The notes beneath the pieces were generated by a model, which worked only from the letters and a program-made list of their open reading frames with translations, did not search any database and had not been told where the DNA came from. Of a stretch of DNA of 64,000 nucleotides, positions 1-8,813 are shown in pieces (within the stretch, counting starts at the first letter, position 1; each line of letters opens with the position of its first letter). The DNA is from Sulfitobacter dubius (GTDB lineage: Bacteria; Pseudomonadota; Alphaproteobacteria; Rhodobacterales; Rhodobacteraceae), in NCBI RefSeq assembly GCF_900113435.1, contig NZ_FOPG01000001.1:1645240-1709239 (forward strand), read 5' to 3'. The position numbers were made by a program, and so were the translations under genes.

Positions 1-383
1 CCGAAAGAGGCGGAAATCACCCCGATGGAGCCCACGACCGAGCTTGGGTCCGCATAAATCTCATCCGCCGCAGCCGCCAGCCAGTAACCACCCGAGGCGG
101 CGACGTCTTCGACAAAAGCGATGACGGGGATATTCTTTTCCTCAGACAGCCGCCGAATACGCGCGCCGATCAACGACGATTGCACCGGGCTGCCACCGGG
201 AGAGTTAATCTCCAAGGCGACAGCGGCAGGCTTGCCCTTGGCAAAAGCCTTTTCGATGACCGGAGCCATGGTGGCATCGTTCAACACCGCGCGGCCCTGC
301 GAGCCGATCATACCGGAAAGCCGGATCACTGAAACGCTGGGCGGGGATTTAAGGAAGGGCAGCCTAATTCTCATTCTTCTCAT
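1..383 (-). CDS. S49 family (SppA/SohB-like) serine peptidase, partial
   Basis: The N-terminal 127 residues are present; the rest runs off the left edge of the window. The reverse-strand frame reads MRRMRIRLPFLKSPP, then a beta-rich core with INSPGGSP and VAASGGYWLAAAADEIYA. The second motif is the S49 signature, and the Ser of ASGGYW is the expected nucleophile; the catalytic Lys lies outside the window. The protein is short at the N-terminus with no obvious membrane anchor, as in the small bacterial SohB/SppA-like peptidases that cut membrane or signal-peptide remnants. The start at 383 is the first ATG; a second ATG lies three codons later at 374. The region just upstream can fold into a hairpin that would cover the ribosome-binding region. 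Family assignment is firm; the substrate is unknown. Confidence 0.9.
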   Translation of the reverse strand, partial: MRRMRIRLPFLKSPPSVSVIRLSGMIGSQGRAVLNDATMAPVIEKAFAKGKPAAVALEINSPGGSPVQSSLIGARIRRLSEEKNIPVIAFVEDVAASGGYWLAAAADEIYADPSSVVGSIGVISASF

Positions 384-388
384 GTAGA

Positions 389-418
389 ACGCCCACCCCG
401 TGCAAACAAGGCGGGCGT
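389..418 (-). terminator. Hairpin between the ABC permease and the S49 peptidase
   Basis: ACGCCCACC (389-397) pairs with GGCGGGCGT (410-418) over 9 bp with one G-U pair and a 12-base loop. On the minus strand it follows the stop of the ABC permease and ends 5 bases before the S49 start codon. There is only a short T stretch, so it may be a weak terminator or a structure limiting S49 translation. Confidence 0.4.
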
Positions 419-434
419 CCAAGTTTCGCAGCCC

Positions 435-1196
435 TCAGGCCCGCAGACGCCAGCCGGTGCGGAAAATCCACCAGATCACGCCGAGGCAAAGCGCCGTGAA
501 CAGCGCGATTGCCGCAAGGCTGGTCAGGATCGGCACATCGGCAGAGCCGAAAAATGCCCAACGAAAGCCTGAGATCAGATAGACCACCGGGTTGAAGTGC
601 GAGATCACCTGCCAAACCGGCGGCAGCATCGAGATCGAGTAGAAAGACCCGCCAAGAAAGACCAGCGGCGTGACGATCAACAGCGGCACAAGTTGCAACT
701 GCTCAAAATTCCCCGCCCAGATGCCGATGATAAAGCCCATCAGCGCGAAGCTGATACAGGTCAAGATGAGGAAAGCGACCATGGCGATGGGGTGCTGGAT
801 CGTGATGTCGACAAAGAAAAACGCCGTAATCAGTATGATCGTACCGATGAACAGCGCCTTGGTGGCCGCCGCACCGACATATCCGATGACGATCTCGAAA
901 AAGTTGATCGGGGCCGAGAGCAATTCATAGACCGTGCCGATAAATTTCGGGAAATAGATGCCGAAAGAGGCGTTGGAGATCGACTGCGTGATGACGCTGA
1001 GCATGATCAGCCCCGGCACGATAAAGGCGCCATAGCTCACGCCCTCGACCTCTTCGATACGGCTGCCGATGGCTGCGCCAAAGACGACGAAGTAGAGCGA
1101 GGTCGACAGCACCGGCGAGATGATGCTTTGCGTGATGGTGCGAAAGAAACGCGCCATTTCAAAGGCGTAGATGGCTTTGATCGCGGTCCAGTTCAT
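435..1196 (-). CDS. ABC-2 type transporter permease (YadH-like)
   Basis: This is a 253-residue integral membrane protein with about six hydrophobic segments and the ABC-2 permease pattern. The central segment carries the conserved loop before [17 protein letters not shown] and [16 protein letters not shown], as in YadH/DrrB-type exporters. The start codon overlaps the stop of the upstream ATPase gene by 4 bases (ATGA), so the two are translationally coupled and form one exporter. Length matches E. coli YadH (about 256 residues). The exported substrate cannot be told from sequence. Confidence 0.9.
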   Translation of the reverse strand: MNWTAIKAIYAFEMARFFRTITQSIISPVLSTSLYFVVFGAAIGSRIEEVEGVSYGAFIVPGLIMLSVITQSISNASFGIYFPKFIGTVYELLSAPINFFEIVIGYVGAAATKALFIGTIILITAFFFVDITIQHPIAMVAFLILTCISFALMGFIIGIWAGNFEQLQLVPLLIVTPLVFLGGSFYSISMLPPVWQVISHFNPVVYLISGFRWAFFGSADVPILTSLAAIALFTALCLGVIWWIFRTGWRLRA

Positions 1197-2122
1197 GCCG
1201 CATCCTCCTTGAGCAGATCGACAAAGATATCTTCCAGACTGCTTTGCCGTGTCGCCACGTCTTGCAGCACCAGACCGCTTTCCGCGACTTTCGAGAGCAG
1301 CTTGGTGATGCCGGTCCGCTCGGCATTGGTGTCATAGGTATAGATCAGGGACCGCCCATCGGCGGACAACTCCACATCGGGCGACTGCAGCGCCAGTGGG
1401 ACTTCGGTGATCGGCTCGGTAAGCTGCACTTCGAGTTGTTTTTTGCCCATCCGCGCCATCAGCGCGTCTTTCTCTTCAACCAGCAGCAATTCGCCCTTGG
1501 CGATGACGCCGATCCGGTCCGCGATGGCCTCGGCCTCTTCGATGTAATGGGTGGTCAGGATGATCGTCACGCCCGAGGCTTTTAGCCCCGCGACGATCTC
1601 CCACATGTCCTTGCGCAGTTCCACGTCGACGCCCGCGGTGGGCTCATCAAGGAACAGCACCTTCGGGTCATGCGACAGCGCCTTGGCGATCAGCACCCGG
1701 CGCTTCATCCCGCCCGAAAGCTCACGGATCTGGCTGTCTTTCTTATCCCAGAGCGAAAGTTGACGCAGGATTTTCTCCAGCACCGCCTCATCCGCCGGCC
1801 GGCCAAACAGCCCACGCGAGAAGCGCACGGTGTTGAGCACCCGTTCAAAGGGCTCCAGATTGATCTCCTGCGGGACCAGTCCGATCATCGAACGTGCCGC
1901 GCGAAAATCGTCCTTAATGTCATGGCCGCCCACGGTCACCTTGCCGCTGGTCGCGGTGGTGATGCCACAGATGGTCGAGATCAGCGTCGTCTTGCCCGCC
2001 CCGTTAGAACCTAGGAGCGCAAGGATTTCGCCCTGTTCGATCTGTAGGTTGACCCCTTTAAGCGCCTCGAAACCGCCCGCGTAGGATTTCCGCAGGTTCT
2101 GAATATCCACGATTGTCGGCAT
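1193..2122 (-). CDS. ABC transporter ATP-binding protein (YadG-like)
   Basis: This 309-residue ATPase has Walker [10 protein letters not shown] (about residue 38), signature LSGGMKRR, Walker [13 protein letters not shown] and switch His in LTTHY. The C-terminal ~90 residues form the extra domain typical of ABC-2 exporter ATPases (DrrA/YadG/NodI group) and end in [11 protein letters not shown]. It pairs with the overlapping downstream permease. The length fits YadG (308 residues). It is first in a two-gene unit reading away from the coxG-like gene; the 63-base gap shows no strong terminator. Confidence 0.92.
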   Translation of the reverse strand: MPTIVDIQNLRKSYAGGFEALKGVNLQIEQGEILALLGSNGAGKTTLISTICGITTATSGKVTVGGHDIKDDFRAARSMIGLVPQEINLEPFERVLNTVRFSRGLFGRPADEAVLEKILRQLSLWDKKDSQIRELSGGMKRRVLIAKALSHDPKVLFLDEPTAGVDVELRKDMWEIVAGLKASGVTIILTTHYIEEAEAIADRIGVIAKGELLLVEEKDALMARMGKKQLEVQLTEPITEVPLALQSPDVELSADGRSLIYTYDTNAERTGITKLLSKVAESGLVLQDVATRQSSLEDIFVDLLKEDAA

Positions 2123-2185
2123 GGTCGTCTCCGCTTTGGTAAGGCGGGCAACCTAACTGGCTTTGGCGGCGGTGAACAGATGCCT

Positions 2186-2707
2186 TCAAGTCTTGGCGCG
2201 GCCGAACCACCCCTTTTTGGCGGGGGCGTCTTCACCAGCTTCCGCGCTTTCGCCCGTCTCTTCTGTCGGACCTTCGAGCGAAGATTGCAGATTGTCGAAA
2301 AACTGATCCGCCATTTTCTTGGCGAAACCGTCGATGATCCGGCTGCCAAGCTGCGCCAGCTTGCCGCCGACTTTGGCCTCGACATCGTAACTGAGCTCGG
2401 TCCCGCCGTCTTTTTCGGCCAGCCGCACTTCTGCGCCGCCCTTGGCGAAACCGGCTGCACCGCCCTTGCCCTCGCCGGTGATCGTCAACGCTTCGTTCGG
2501 CACCAGATCGGAGAGCGTGACATGCCCCTTAAAGGTCGCCTTCACCGGGCCGACCTTTTGCACGACGGTGGCGTCATACCCCTCTTCAACCGAGCCAGTC
2601 ACATCCTGCGCGCCGGGCACGCAGGTTTGCAGCATCTCAGGGTCGAGCAATGCGGCATAGACCTCGGCCGGGGTGGCGGCGATCTGGCGGGTGTCGGACA
2701 TCTGCAT
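2186..2707 (-). CDS. SRPBCC-fold protein, CoxG family
   Basis: This 173-residue protein opens with DTRQIAATPAEVYAALLDPEMLQ and continues through CVPGAQ and VKVGPVKATFKG-like stretches (here QKVGPVKATFKGH). These are the hallmarks of the carbon-monoxide-dehydrogenase subunit G family, an SRPBCC/START-like fold. The last ~30 residues are Glu/Ala-rich and probably disordered, ending in KKGWFGRAKT. In Oligotropha CoxG helps recruit CO dehydrogenase to the membrane, but no cox genes are near, so this is a stand-alone member of unclear role. The start at 2707 has GGGAGAG seven bases upstream; a second ATG two codons on is less well placed. Confidence 0.85.
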   Translation of the reverse strand: MQMSDTRQIAATPAEVYAALLDPEMLQTCVPGAQDVTGSVEEGYDATVVQKVGPVKATFKGHVTLSDLVPNEALTITGEGKGGAAGFAKGGAEVRLAEKDGGTELSYDVEAKVGGKLAQLGSRIIDGFAKKMADQFFDNLQSSLEGPTEETGESAEAGEDAPAKKGWFGRAKT

Positions 2708-2810
2708 GGCTGGCTCTCCCTTTGGCGTATCCCACCAGTCTAGCGGGTAATTCTGCGCAAACCAACGTCAAAGCGCTGGACCTCCCGCGCCGGGCTGGTA
2801 GGTCTTTGCC

Positions 2811-3791
2811 ATGACAACTACTCCCCATAACCGCGCCGGACTGGCGATCGGGCTGATCCTTCTCGGCGTCGCCGCGATTTCGGTCAATGACATGCTGATC
2901 AAACGTCTGTCAGGCGGCTATCCGCTGCATCAGATCGTCTTTACCCGCTCGGCCATCGGGATCGTGTTGGGGCTGGCGCTGGTCAAACTTGAGGGCGGGT
3001 TTCATCTGCTCAAGACGCGCCAGCCGGGGCTGCATCTGCTGCGCGGGCTGCTCATCGTGATCTCGAACATGTCGTTCTTTCTGGCGCTTTCGGTCCTGCC
3101 CTTGGCCGAAGCGACGGCGCTGTTCTTTGCCGCACCTCTGTTCATCACCCTGCTGTCGATCCCGCTGTTGGGCGAAAAGGTCGGTCCGCTGCGCCTTGGC
3201 GCGGTGATCGTGGGGTTTGTTGGCGTGGTCATCATGATGCGGCCATGGGCTTCGACGGCGACGCTCGAAGTCTCCCGCTGGGTTCTGCTGCTGCCGGTGC
3301 TGGCGGCGCTGACCTATGCGTTGAACCAATTGATGACCCGCAAGCTGGGCGTGAACTCCAAAGCCTCGGCGCTGATGGTCTATATTCAGGCTGCCTTCGT
3401 CGCCGTGTCGCTAGGGTTCTTCCTGATCGCGGGCGATGGTCGTTTCGTGGATGAGGGCAGCAATGCCTCGCTCCAGTTCCTGCTGCGCGCATGGATTTGG
3501 CCCGCACGAGAGGATTACCTCACCTTCCTCGGCATCGGCCTCAACATCGCGCTGATCGGCTATTGCCTCAGCCAAGCCTACCGGCTGGGCGACGCCGCCA
3601 CCGTGGCCCCGTTCGAATATATCGGCCTGCCGCTGGCGGTGTTCTGGGGTTTCGTGATTTTCGGCGACCTGCCGGTCTGGGAGGTGTGGGTTGGGATCGC
3701 GCTGATCCTCGCCTCGGGCCTGTTCGTTTATCTACGCGAGCGCCAAAAGGCGCTGCGCGTGACACGTTTGCAGGGCGGGCGGCGGGCCTAG
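2811..3791 (+). CDS. EamA/DMT-superfamily transporter
   Basis: This 326-residue protein has ten predicted membrane helices in two EamA repeats (about residues 10-145 and 165-310). Typical features are NDMLIKRLSGGYPLHQIVFTR in the first repeat and the PLLGEKV segment that ends it. DMT transporters of this kind export metabolites or take up small solutes; substrate cannot be assigned. It is divergent from the coxG-like gene and its 3' end overlaps the convergent quinone oxidoreductase gene by 4 bases. The tail after the last helix is basic (RERQKALRVTRLQGGRRA). Confidence 0.88.
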   Translation: MTTTPHNRAGLAIGLILLGVAAISVNDMLIKRLSGGYPLHQIVFTRSAIGIVLGLALVKLEGGFHLLKTRQPGLHLLRGLLIVISNMSFFLALSVLPLAEATALFFAAPLFITLLSIPLLGEKVGPLRLGAVIVGFVGVVIMMRPWASTATLEVSRWVLLLPVLAALTYALNQLMTRKLGVNSKASALMVYIQAAFVAVSLGFFLIAGDGRFVDEGSNASLQFLLRAWIWPAREDYLTFLGIGLNIALIGYCLSQAYRLGDAATVAPFEYIGLPLAVFWGFVIFGDLPVWEVWVGIALILASGLFVYLRERQKALRVTRLQGGRRA

Positions 3792-4753
3792 CGCCCCACC
3801 TCCACCACCACCTTGCCCGTCGCCTTGCGGTCGCGCAGGAGAGCCAGCGCCTCATTCGCCTGCTCCAGCGGCATGACGTTGCTGACATGGGGTTTCAGCT
3901 TGCCCGCGACATACCATTTGATCAGCTCGGCGAAACTGTCGGTCAGGACCGAGGGTTTGATCTTGGCGTAGCCGCCCCAGTAGAACCCCAAGACGGTGAG
4001 GTTTTTGACCAGCAGGATATTGGCCGGGATCTGCGGGACTTCGCCGCTGGCAAAACCCAAGGGGATCAGCCGCGCTTCGGGATTGCAGGCGCGCATAGCG
4101 GCTTTGAACTGGTCGCCGCCTACCGGGTCATAGACCACATCCGCCCCGCCCAATTCCTTGACGATGGCGCGGATGTCGTCGGTCTCGGAGTTGATCAGGT
4201 GATCTGCGCCAGCCTCTTTGCAGACAGCGAGTTTATCCGCGCCGCGTGCCACGGCGATCACCTCGGCCCCCATCAGCTTGCCCAGTTCCACCGCCGTCAG
4301 CCCGATGCCGCCCGACGCCCCCAAAACCAGCAGCCGCTCACCCGGTTGCAACCGCGCCTTATACTCCAACGCGACATGGCTGGTGCCGTAAGCGATGAGG
4401 AAAGCTGCTGCATCCACGGCGGTCATTTCGTCAGGGATCGGCACGCAGACCGCGGCGGGAATGGCGGCATATTCGGCCAGCCCGTCAAATCCGGTATAGG
4501 CCGCCACGCGCTGCCCGACTTTCAGGTGATCCACCCCCGCGCCCAGAGCGGTAATCGTACCCGCCATCTCCATTCCCAACGTGAAGGGCAGCGGCGGCTT
4601 TTCCTGATAGGTGCCTTTGATGATCAGCAAATCGCCAAAGTTCAGCCCGCAGGTATCAACTTGGATCAGCACCTCGCCCTGCCCCGGCATCGGCATCTCA
4701 AGCTCTTGCAGGGTGAGCGGTTCGTCATAGGCGGTGACTTGCATGGCGCGCAT
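3788..4753 (-). CDS. NADPH:quinone oxidoreductase-like MDR protein
   Basis: This medium-chain reductase of 321 residues is without zinc ligands. It opens MRAMQVTAYDEPLTLQELEMP, has the GroES-like half with GEVLIQVDTCGLNFGDLL, and a Rossmann half with LVLGASGGIGLTAVELGK for NADPH. It belongs to the QOR/zeta-crystallin group, which reduces quinones or enones. I start it at 4753 rather than the longer upstream ATG (4828) because an AAAGGA ribosome-binding site sits eight bases before it and the family begins here. It is convergent with the EamA gene. The physiological substrate is unknown. Confidence 0.9.
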   Translation of the reverse strand: MRAMQVTAYDEPLTLQELEMPMPGQGEVLIQVDTCGLNFGDLLIIKGTYQEKPPLPFTLGMEMAGTITALGAGVDHLKVGQRVAAYTGFDGLAEYAAIPAAVCVPIPDEMTAVDAAAFLIAYGTSHVALEYKARLQPGERLLVLGASGGIGLTAVELGKLMGAEVIAVARGADKLAVCKEAGADHLINSETDDIRAIVKELGGADVVYDPVGGDQFKAAMRACNPEARLIPLGFASGEVPQIPANILLVKNLTVLGFYWGGYAKIKPSVLTDSFAELIKWYVAGKLKPHVSNVMPLEQANEALALLRDRKATGKVVVEVGR

Positions 4754-4835
4754 CGGGCTGTCCTTTCGTGCTGCTTTGGCCCGAAGAGGCCAGAAGCGCG
4801 CGCCCTTGGCAAGGCCCGCAAGCCGCATCGCTGCG

Positions 4836-4946
4836 TCAGCTGGGCATGATTACCAGACGGATGCCATAGGCAACCACTGCCAGCAGCAACACGCTGGCCA
4901 GCCAAAGCGCTACGAACCAGCCGCTACGTTTCAGCCAATGGCGCAT
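4836..4946 (-). CDS. Small DUF2474-type membrane protein next to cydB
   Basis: This 36-residue protein reads MRHWLKRSGWFVALWLASVL and continues as a single membrane helix ending in YGIRLVIMPS. Its start shares one base with the cydB stop (TGATG), so it is coupled to cydB. Tiny single-helix proteins in this position accompany cyanide-insensitive bd oxidases (DUF2474) and are analogous in place to CydX of E. coli, which stabilises the oxidase. The basic N-terminus followed by GWF and an LW-rich helix fits DUF2474. Function as an oxidase subunit is inferred from position and family. Confidence 0.8.
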   Translation of the reverse strand: MRHWLKRSGWFVALWLASVLLLAVVAYGIRLVIMPS

Positions 4947-5953
4947 CAGTGATAGCCCTCCTCAGGGTCGATCTTGCCGCGGAAAACCCAATAGGCGTAG
5001 GCGGTGTAGCTGAGTATCAGGGGCAGCAGCACCAGCGTACCGACCAGTGCGAAAGCAAGGCTTTCGTCGGGGGCGGCGGCATCGGCGATGGTCAGGCTTG
5101 GCGGCACCATATGCGGATAAAAACTGATCCCGATGCCGATGAACCCCAGAACAAAAAGCGCCTGCGCACAGAGGAACGGCTGAATGTCAGCCTTGCGTTG
5201 CAAACCGCGCAGCATCCCAAAGGCCGCAAGCGCGACCAAAAGCGGCACCAAACCGCTGAAGAGCGCGGTGGGCCACGCGAACCACCGCTGGAAGTAGACC
5301 GCATCGGTGAAGGGGGTCCAAAGGCTGACCAACCCCATAAAGACCAGCGTCGCCACCGCCAGCGGCCATGCCAAACGGCGCATATGCGCCTGAATGCGGC
5401 CTTCGAGCTTCATGTTAAGCCATGTCGCGCCCAGCAAAGCATAGCCCACGGTCACGGCCACGCCGGTCAAGATCGAAAAGGGCGTGAACCAATCCCACCA
5501 GCCACCCGCATAGGCGCGGCCTTCGATTTCGATCCCCTGCACCAGCGCGCCAAGAGCGATGCCCTGACAGAAGGAGGCCACCAGCGAGCCGCCAAAAAAC
5601 GCCATGTCCCAAAGGGGTTTCCAACGCTTCGTGCGCCAACGGTACTCAAACGCCACGCCGCGAAAGATAAGGCCCAGGAGCATCAGGATGATCGGCATGT
5701 AAAGCGCAGGCATCACCACCGCATAGGCCAGCGGGAAGACGGCGAACAACCCGCCGCCGCCCAGCACCAGCCAAGTCTCATTGCCGTCCCAGATGGGCGC
5801 GACCGAGTTCATCATTACGTTACGCTCGCCTTCATCCTTGGTCATCGGGAACAACAGCCCAACGCCCAGATCAAACCCATCAAGGATGACATAGATCAGC
5901 ACCGCAGCGGCGATGATCCCGGCCCAGATGAACGACAGTTCAAATCCCAACAT
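4946..5953 (-). CDS. cydB: Cytochrome bd / cyanide-insensitive quinol oxidase subunit II
   Basis: This 335-residue membrane protein begins MLGFELSFIWAGIIAAAVLIYVILDGFDLG. GFDLGVGLLFP and IWDGNETWLVLGGGGLFAVFPLAY are CydB family motifs. It forms the quinol oxidase with CydA in the cytoplasmic membrane. I place the start at 5953, two bases past the cydA stop with GGAGAG upstream, instead of the longer reading at 6046 that would overlap cydA heavily. The DUF2474 gene follows with a one-base overlap. The CIO subtype is inferred from the partner CydA and the DUF2474 neighbour. Confidence 0.95.
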   Translation of the reverse strand: MLGFELSFIWAGIIAAAVLIYVILDGFDLGVGLLFPMTKDEGERNVMMNSVAPIWDGNETWLVLGGGGLFAVFPLAYAVVMPALYMPIILMLLGLIFRGVAFEYRWRTKRWKPLWDMAFFGGSLVASFCQGIALGALVQGIEIEGRAYAGGWWDWFTPFSILTGVAVTVGYALLGATWLNMKLEGRIQAHMRRLAWPLAVATLVFMGLVSLWTPFTDAVYFQRWFAWPTALFSGLVPLLVALAAFGMLRGLQRKADIQPFLCAQALFVLGFIGIGISFYPHMVPPSLTIADAAAPDESLAFALVGTLVLLPLILSYTAYAYWVFRGKIDPEEGYH

Positions 5954-5954
5954 C

Positions 5955-7373
5955 TCAGCTCTCCTTCGGTTTGCCGCGATGGGCGGCTTCTGCGCCGACA
6001 GCAAGCACGGGTCCATCGTCTTGTGCATCGTCGCGTTCATCTTCAAGCGCGCGATCTACAACCGGTTTGCGCATCATGGCCACAATGTACCAAGTGCCCG
6101 CGCCAAACACGAAGAAGTACACCACGATAAATGCAATGAGCGAGGTTGCCACCGCCGGCGCCTCGACCGGGGCGAGGCTGTCAGAGGTCCGCAGCAACCC
6201 GTAAACGGTGAAGGGCTGACGCCCCACTTCTGTTGTGATCCAGCCTGCCAGCACCGCAACAAAGCCGGTCGGCCCCATGAGCAGCGCCAGCCGATGCAAC
6301 AGCGGCGCATCATAGAGCCGCCCCCGCAGCCGCGCCAGCGCAGCCCAAAGACCCAGCCCCAGCATGGCAAAGCCAAGTGCAATCATGATACGGAAGGACC
6401 AGAAGACAATCGCCACCGGCGGCTCATCCTCGTCCGGGATCGTATCCAACCCGTCCAAGGGCGCGTTCAGGTCGTGTTTGAGGATCAGCGATGACAGCTT
6501 GGGGATCTGAATGGCATAGTCGATGCGCTTTTCCTCGGGGTTCGGAATGCCGAACAGGATCAAAGGCGCGCCATCTGGATGGCTGTCGTAATGCCCCTCC
6601 ATCGCCATGACCTTGGCGGGCTGATGCTCCAGCGTGTTAAGGCCATGCATGTCGCCCGCGAGAATTTGCAGCGGCGTGACCAACAGAAGCATCCACATCG
6701 CCATAGAGAACATCCGCCGCGCGGCCCGGTCGGCGTGATCGCGCAGCAGGTGCAACCCGCCGACCGCGCCCACGACCAGCGCTGTGGTCAGATAGGCCGC
6801 CAGCACCATATGGACCAACCGGTAGGGGAAAGAGGGGTTAAAGACGATCGCCCACCAATCCTCGGGCACGAATTGACCGACGTCATTAATGCCAAAGCCC
6901 GCAGGCGTCTGCATCCAACTGTTGACCGACAGGATCCATGTGGCCGAGGCCAGCGTGCCCAGTGCCACAAGTGCTGTGGCGAACATATGCAGCCCATCGC
7001 CGACCCGTTTGCGGCCAAAGAGCATGATGCCAAGGAAACCGGCCTCAAGAAAGAAGGCCGAAAGCACCTCATAGGCCATGAGCGGCCCGACGACCGGCCC
7101 GGCCTTGTCAGAAAACACCGACCAGTTGGTGCCGATCTGGTAGGACATGACGATGCCCGAAACGACACCCATGCCAAAGGCCACCGCAAAGATCTTCTTC
7201 CAATAGTTAAAGAGCTTCAGGTAGGTTTCTTCGCGTTTCCAGAGCCACAGCGCGTTAAGCACGGCCAGAAAACTTGCCAACCCGATTGAGAAAGCCGGGA
7301 AGATGATATGAAACGAAACCGTGAATGCAAACTGCACCCGCGCTAGGATTTCGGCGGTGTAACCGTCGAGCAT
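5955..7373 (-). CDS. cydA: Cytochrome bd / cyanide-insensitive quinol oxidase subunit I
   Basis: This 472-residue subunit carries the hemes. Visible ligands and key residues are H22 (SFHIIFP), H188 (YRLVHMV), M330 (SFRIMIA), acidic E102 and E110 in the YEVLSAFFLE helix, and the quinol-site pair K254/E259 in HQPAKVMAMEGHY. The Q-loop is short, lacking the long insert of E. coli CydA, which fits the CIO/bd-I-short class. It would reduce oxygen to water using quinol without proton pumping and tolerate cyanide better than heme-copper oxidases. It heads cydA-cydB-DUF2474 and lies 90 bases after a histidine kinase gene on the same strand. That gap holds a palindrome at 7401-7410. Confidence 0.95.
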   Translation of the reverse strand: MLDGYTAEILARVQFAFTVSFHIIFPAFSIGLASFLAVLNALWLWKREETYLKLFNYWKKIFAVAFGMGVVSGIVMSYQIGTNWSVFSDKAGPVVGPLMAYEVLSAFFLEAGFLGIMLFGRKRVGDGLHMFATALVALGTLASATWILSVNSWMQTPAGFGINDVGQFVPEDWWAIVFNPSFPYRLVHMVLAAYLTTALVVGAVGGLHLLRDHADRAARRMFSMAMWMLLLVTPLQILAGDMHGLNTLEHQPAKVMAMEGHYDSHPDGAPLILFGIPNPEEKRIDYAIQIPKLSSLILKHDLNAPLDGLDTIPDEDEPPVAIVFWSFRIMIALGFAMLGLGLWAALARLRGRLYDAPLLHRLALLMGPTGFVAVLAGWITTEVGRQPFTVYGLLRTSDSLAPVEAPAVATSLIAFIVVYFFVFGAGTWYIVAMMRKPVVDRALEDERDDAQDDGPVLAVGAEAAHRGKPKES

Positions 7374-7400
7374 GAGAAGCCCCCGCGTGTTGTTTCCTGA

Positions 7401-7410
7401 CCTATATAGG
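7401..7410. promoter_or_regulatory. Palindrome CCTATATAGG upstream of cydA
   Basis: A perfect 10-bp palindrome lies about 30 bases before the cydA start, in the 90-base gap after the kinase gene. It could be an operator or part of a promoter; nothing in the sequence identifies the protein that would bind it. Confidence 0.3.
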
Positions 7411-7463
7411 ACCGGGGGGGTGTAGAGGCACAGGCTAAATTGCCGCAGCCGCTGCCGGATCGC

Positions 7464-8813
7464 CTATCGCTCGAATGTCACCACCACACGCAGCCCCGGC
7501 GCGTTGTCTATGAGTTCCAGCCTTGCCCGGTGCAGTTTCACAACCCCATCGACCAGCGCCAGCCCCAGCCCATGGCCCGGCGTGCCCCGGCTGCGATCAA
7601 GCCGGTAGAGCCGCTGTAACACTTTGTCGCGGTCTGCTGCGGGAATGCCGGGGCCGCCATCTGCGACATTGAGTGTGACCTGATCGGCCGTCTGGTCCAG
7701 CGAAATGTCCAACGCCTCGGCGTCGCCAGAATGGCGCAGGGCATTCTCGATCAGGTTGGCGATCATCTGGCCCAGCAACGCACGGTCACCTGTGACATGG
7801 GCAGGCGTCTCCGGCAGGGTGCAGATCAGGCGCTTGCCCTGCTCCCCTGCCGCGGGCTCATAAAGCTCAATCATGGTGCGGCACAGCGCGGTCAGATCGA
7901 CGGGGGCGAAATGGGCGCGGGCGTCGCCCTGCTCCACCTGCGCGAGTTGCAGCAGAGATTGAAAGATCGCGGCGATGCCGTCCAATTCGGCACGTGCACG
8001 GGCCAAAGGCTCGACCCGGTCTTCGCCCGTCGCCTCGGCCCGATCCAGATCGTCCAGATGCACCGAGACACGTTGAATCGGGGTCTTCAGGTCATGGGCG
8101 ATATCCAGCGACACCTGCCGCAGCGCTGCCACGGACGTTTCCTGCGCCCGGGCCATTTGGTTGACCGCCTCACCGATGCGCAGGAGGTCATCCGACCAGC
8201 GCGCACCCGGTGCCACCCGCGCGGTTAGATCGCCCGTGGTCAGCCGATCCAGCGTGCCGCGGATCACCTCGACATGCCGTTTGGATCGTCGGGCAAGGAT
8301 CAACCCGCCCGAAAGCGCGATCAGCACCGTGGGCAACAGGCTCACCAGCAAGATATTTATAAAAACCTCGCGCAGGGCCGTGATCTCGGCCCGGCTGCGC
8401 GCGATGGTCAAAAGCCCGCCATAAAGCGTGTCGGTGAGCGTGAGGTAAACGCCGTCATATTGCGCCCGCGCCGCGCCGATTGAGACGATGTGATAGCCCT
8501 CGTTGTCCCGCGCGATGGCCCCGTTGCCGTAGATGCGTCCGTTGGGACCGATGTAGCTAAGGATCAGCCGGTTGGGATCAGTCTCGCGCGATTCCGCCTC
8601 GACCAGCCGCGCCAATGCCGAGGCGCCCGGGGCGGCGCGAAAGCCTGCCATGTCCTGCGCTAGATCGGCGCGGATGGCCTGCTCGAACGACCGCTGCGTG
8701 ACCGCATAGCTGGCGGCGAGGCTTAAAAGACTGACGATGGTGAACAAAAGCACCAGCAAAAGCGCCAGACGCAGCGGCATCGACCGCCAGAGCCCCGCCA
8801 GCCGCGCCTTCAC
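7464..8813 (-). CDS. Sensor histidine kinase (HAMP type), partner of OmpR-like regulator
   Basis: This 449-residue kinase has a membrane helix near residues 15-35, a periplasmic domain of about 110 residues, a second helix near 150-170, a HAMP linker, a HisKA domain with the phospho-acceptor His in LDIAHDLKTPIQ, and an HATPase domain with NLIENALRHSG (N box), DGGPGIP (G1) and GHGLGLALV (G2). It starts with GTG at 8813, overlapping the response-regulator stop by 4 bases (GTGA), so the pair is co-translated. A Deg protease gene diverges from the pair, as in envelope-stress systems, so a periplasmic stress signal is a reasonable guess, but the signal is not known. Confidence 0.92.
   Translation of the reverse strand: MKARLAGLWRSMPLRLALLLVLLFTIVSLLSLAASYAVTQRSFEQAIRADLAQDMAGFRAAPGASALARLVEAESRETDPNRLILSYIGPNGRIYGNGAIARDNEGYHIVSIGAARAQYDGVYLTLTDTLYGGLLTIARSRAEITALREVFINILLVSLLPTVLIALSGGLILARRSKRHVEVIRGTLDRLTTGDLTARVAPGARWSDDLLRIGEAVNQMARAQETSVAALRQVSLDIAHDLKTPIQRVSVHLDDLDRAEATGEDRVEPLARARAELDGIAAIFQSLLQLAQVEQGDARAHFAPVDLTALCRTMIELYEPAAGEQGKRLICTLPETPAHVTGDRALLGQMIANLIENALRHSGDAEALDISLDQTADQVTLNVADGGPGIPAADRDKVLQRLYRLDRSRGTPGHGLGLALVDGVVKLHRARLELIDNAPGLRVVVTFER

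Noticed and set aside
2186-2707. Part of a CO dehydrogenase operon
   Set aside because: The CoxG-like protein stands alone; no coxL, coxM or coxS genes are nearby.
4949-6130. Long plus-strand frame (about 393 codons) opposite cydB
   Set aside because: It is antisense to the clear cydB frame; its translation is Gln/Arg/His-rich with no recognisable domain, as expected for the complement of a GC-rich membrane protein gene.
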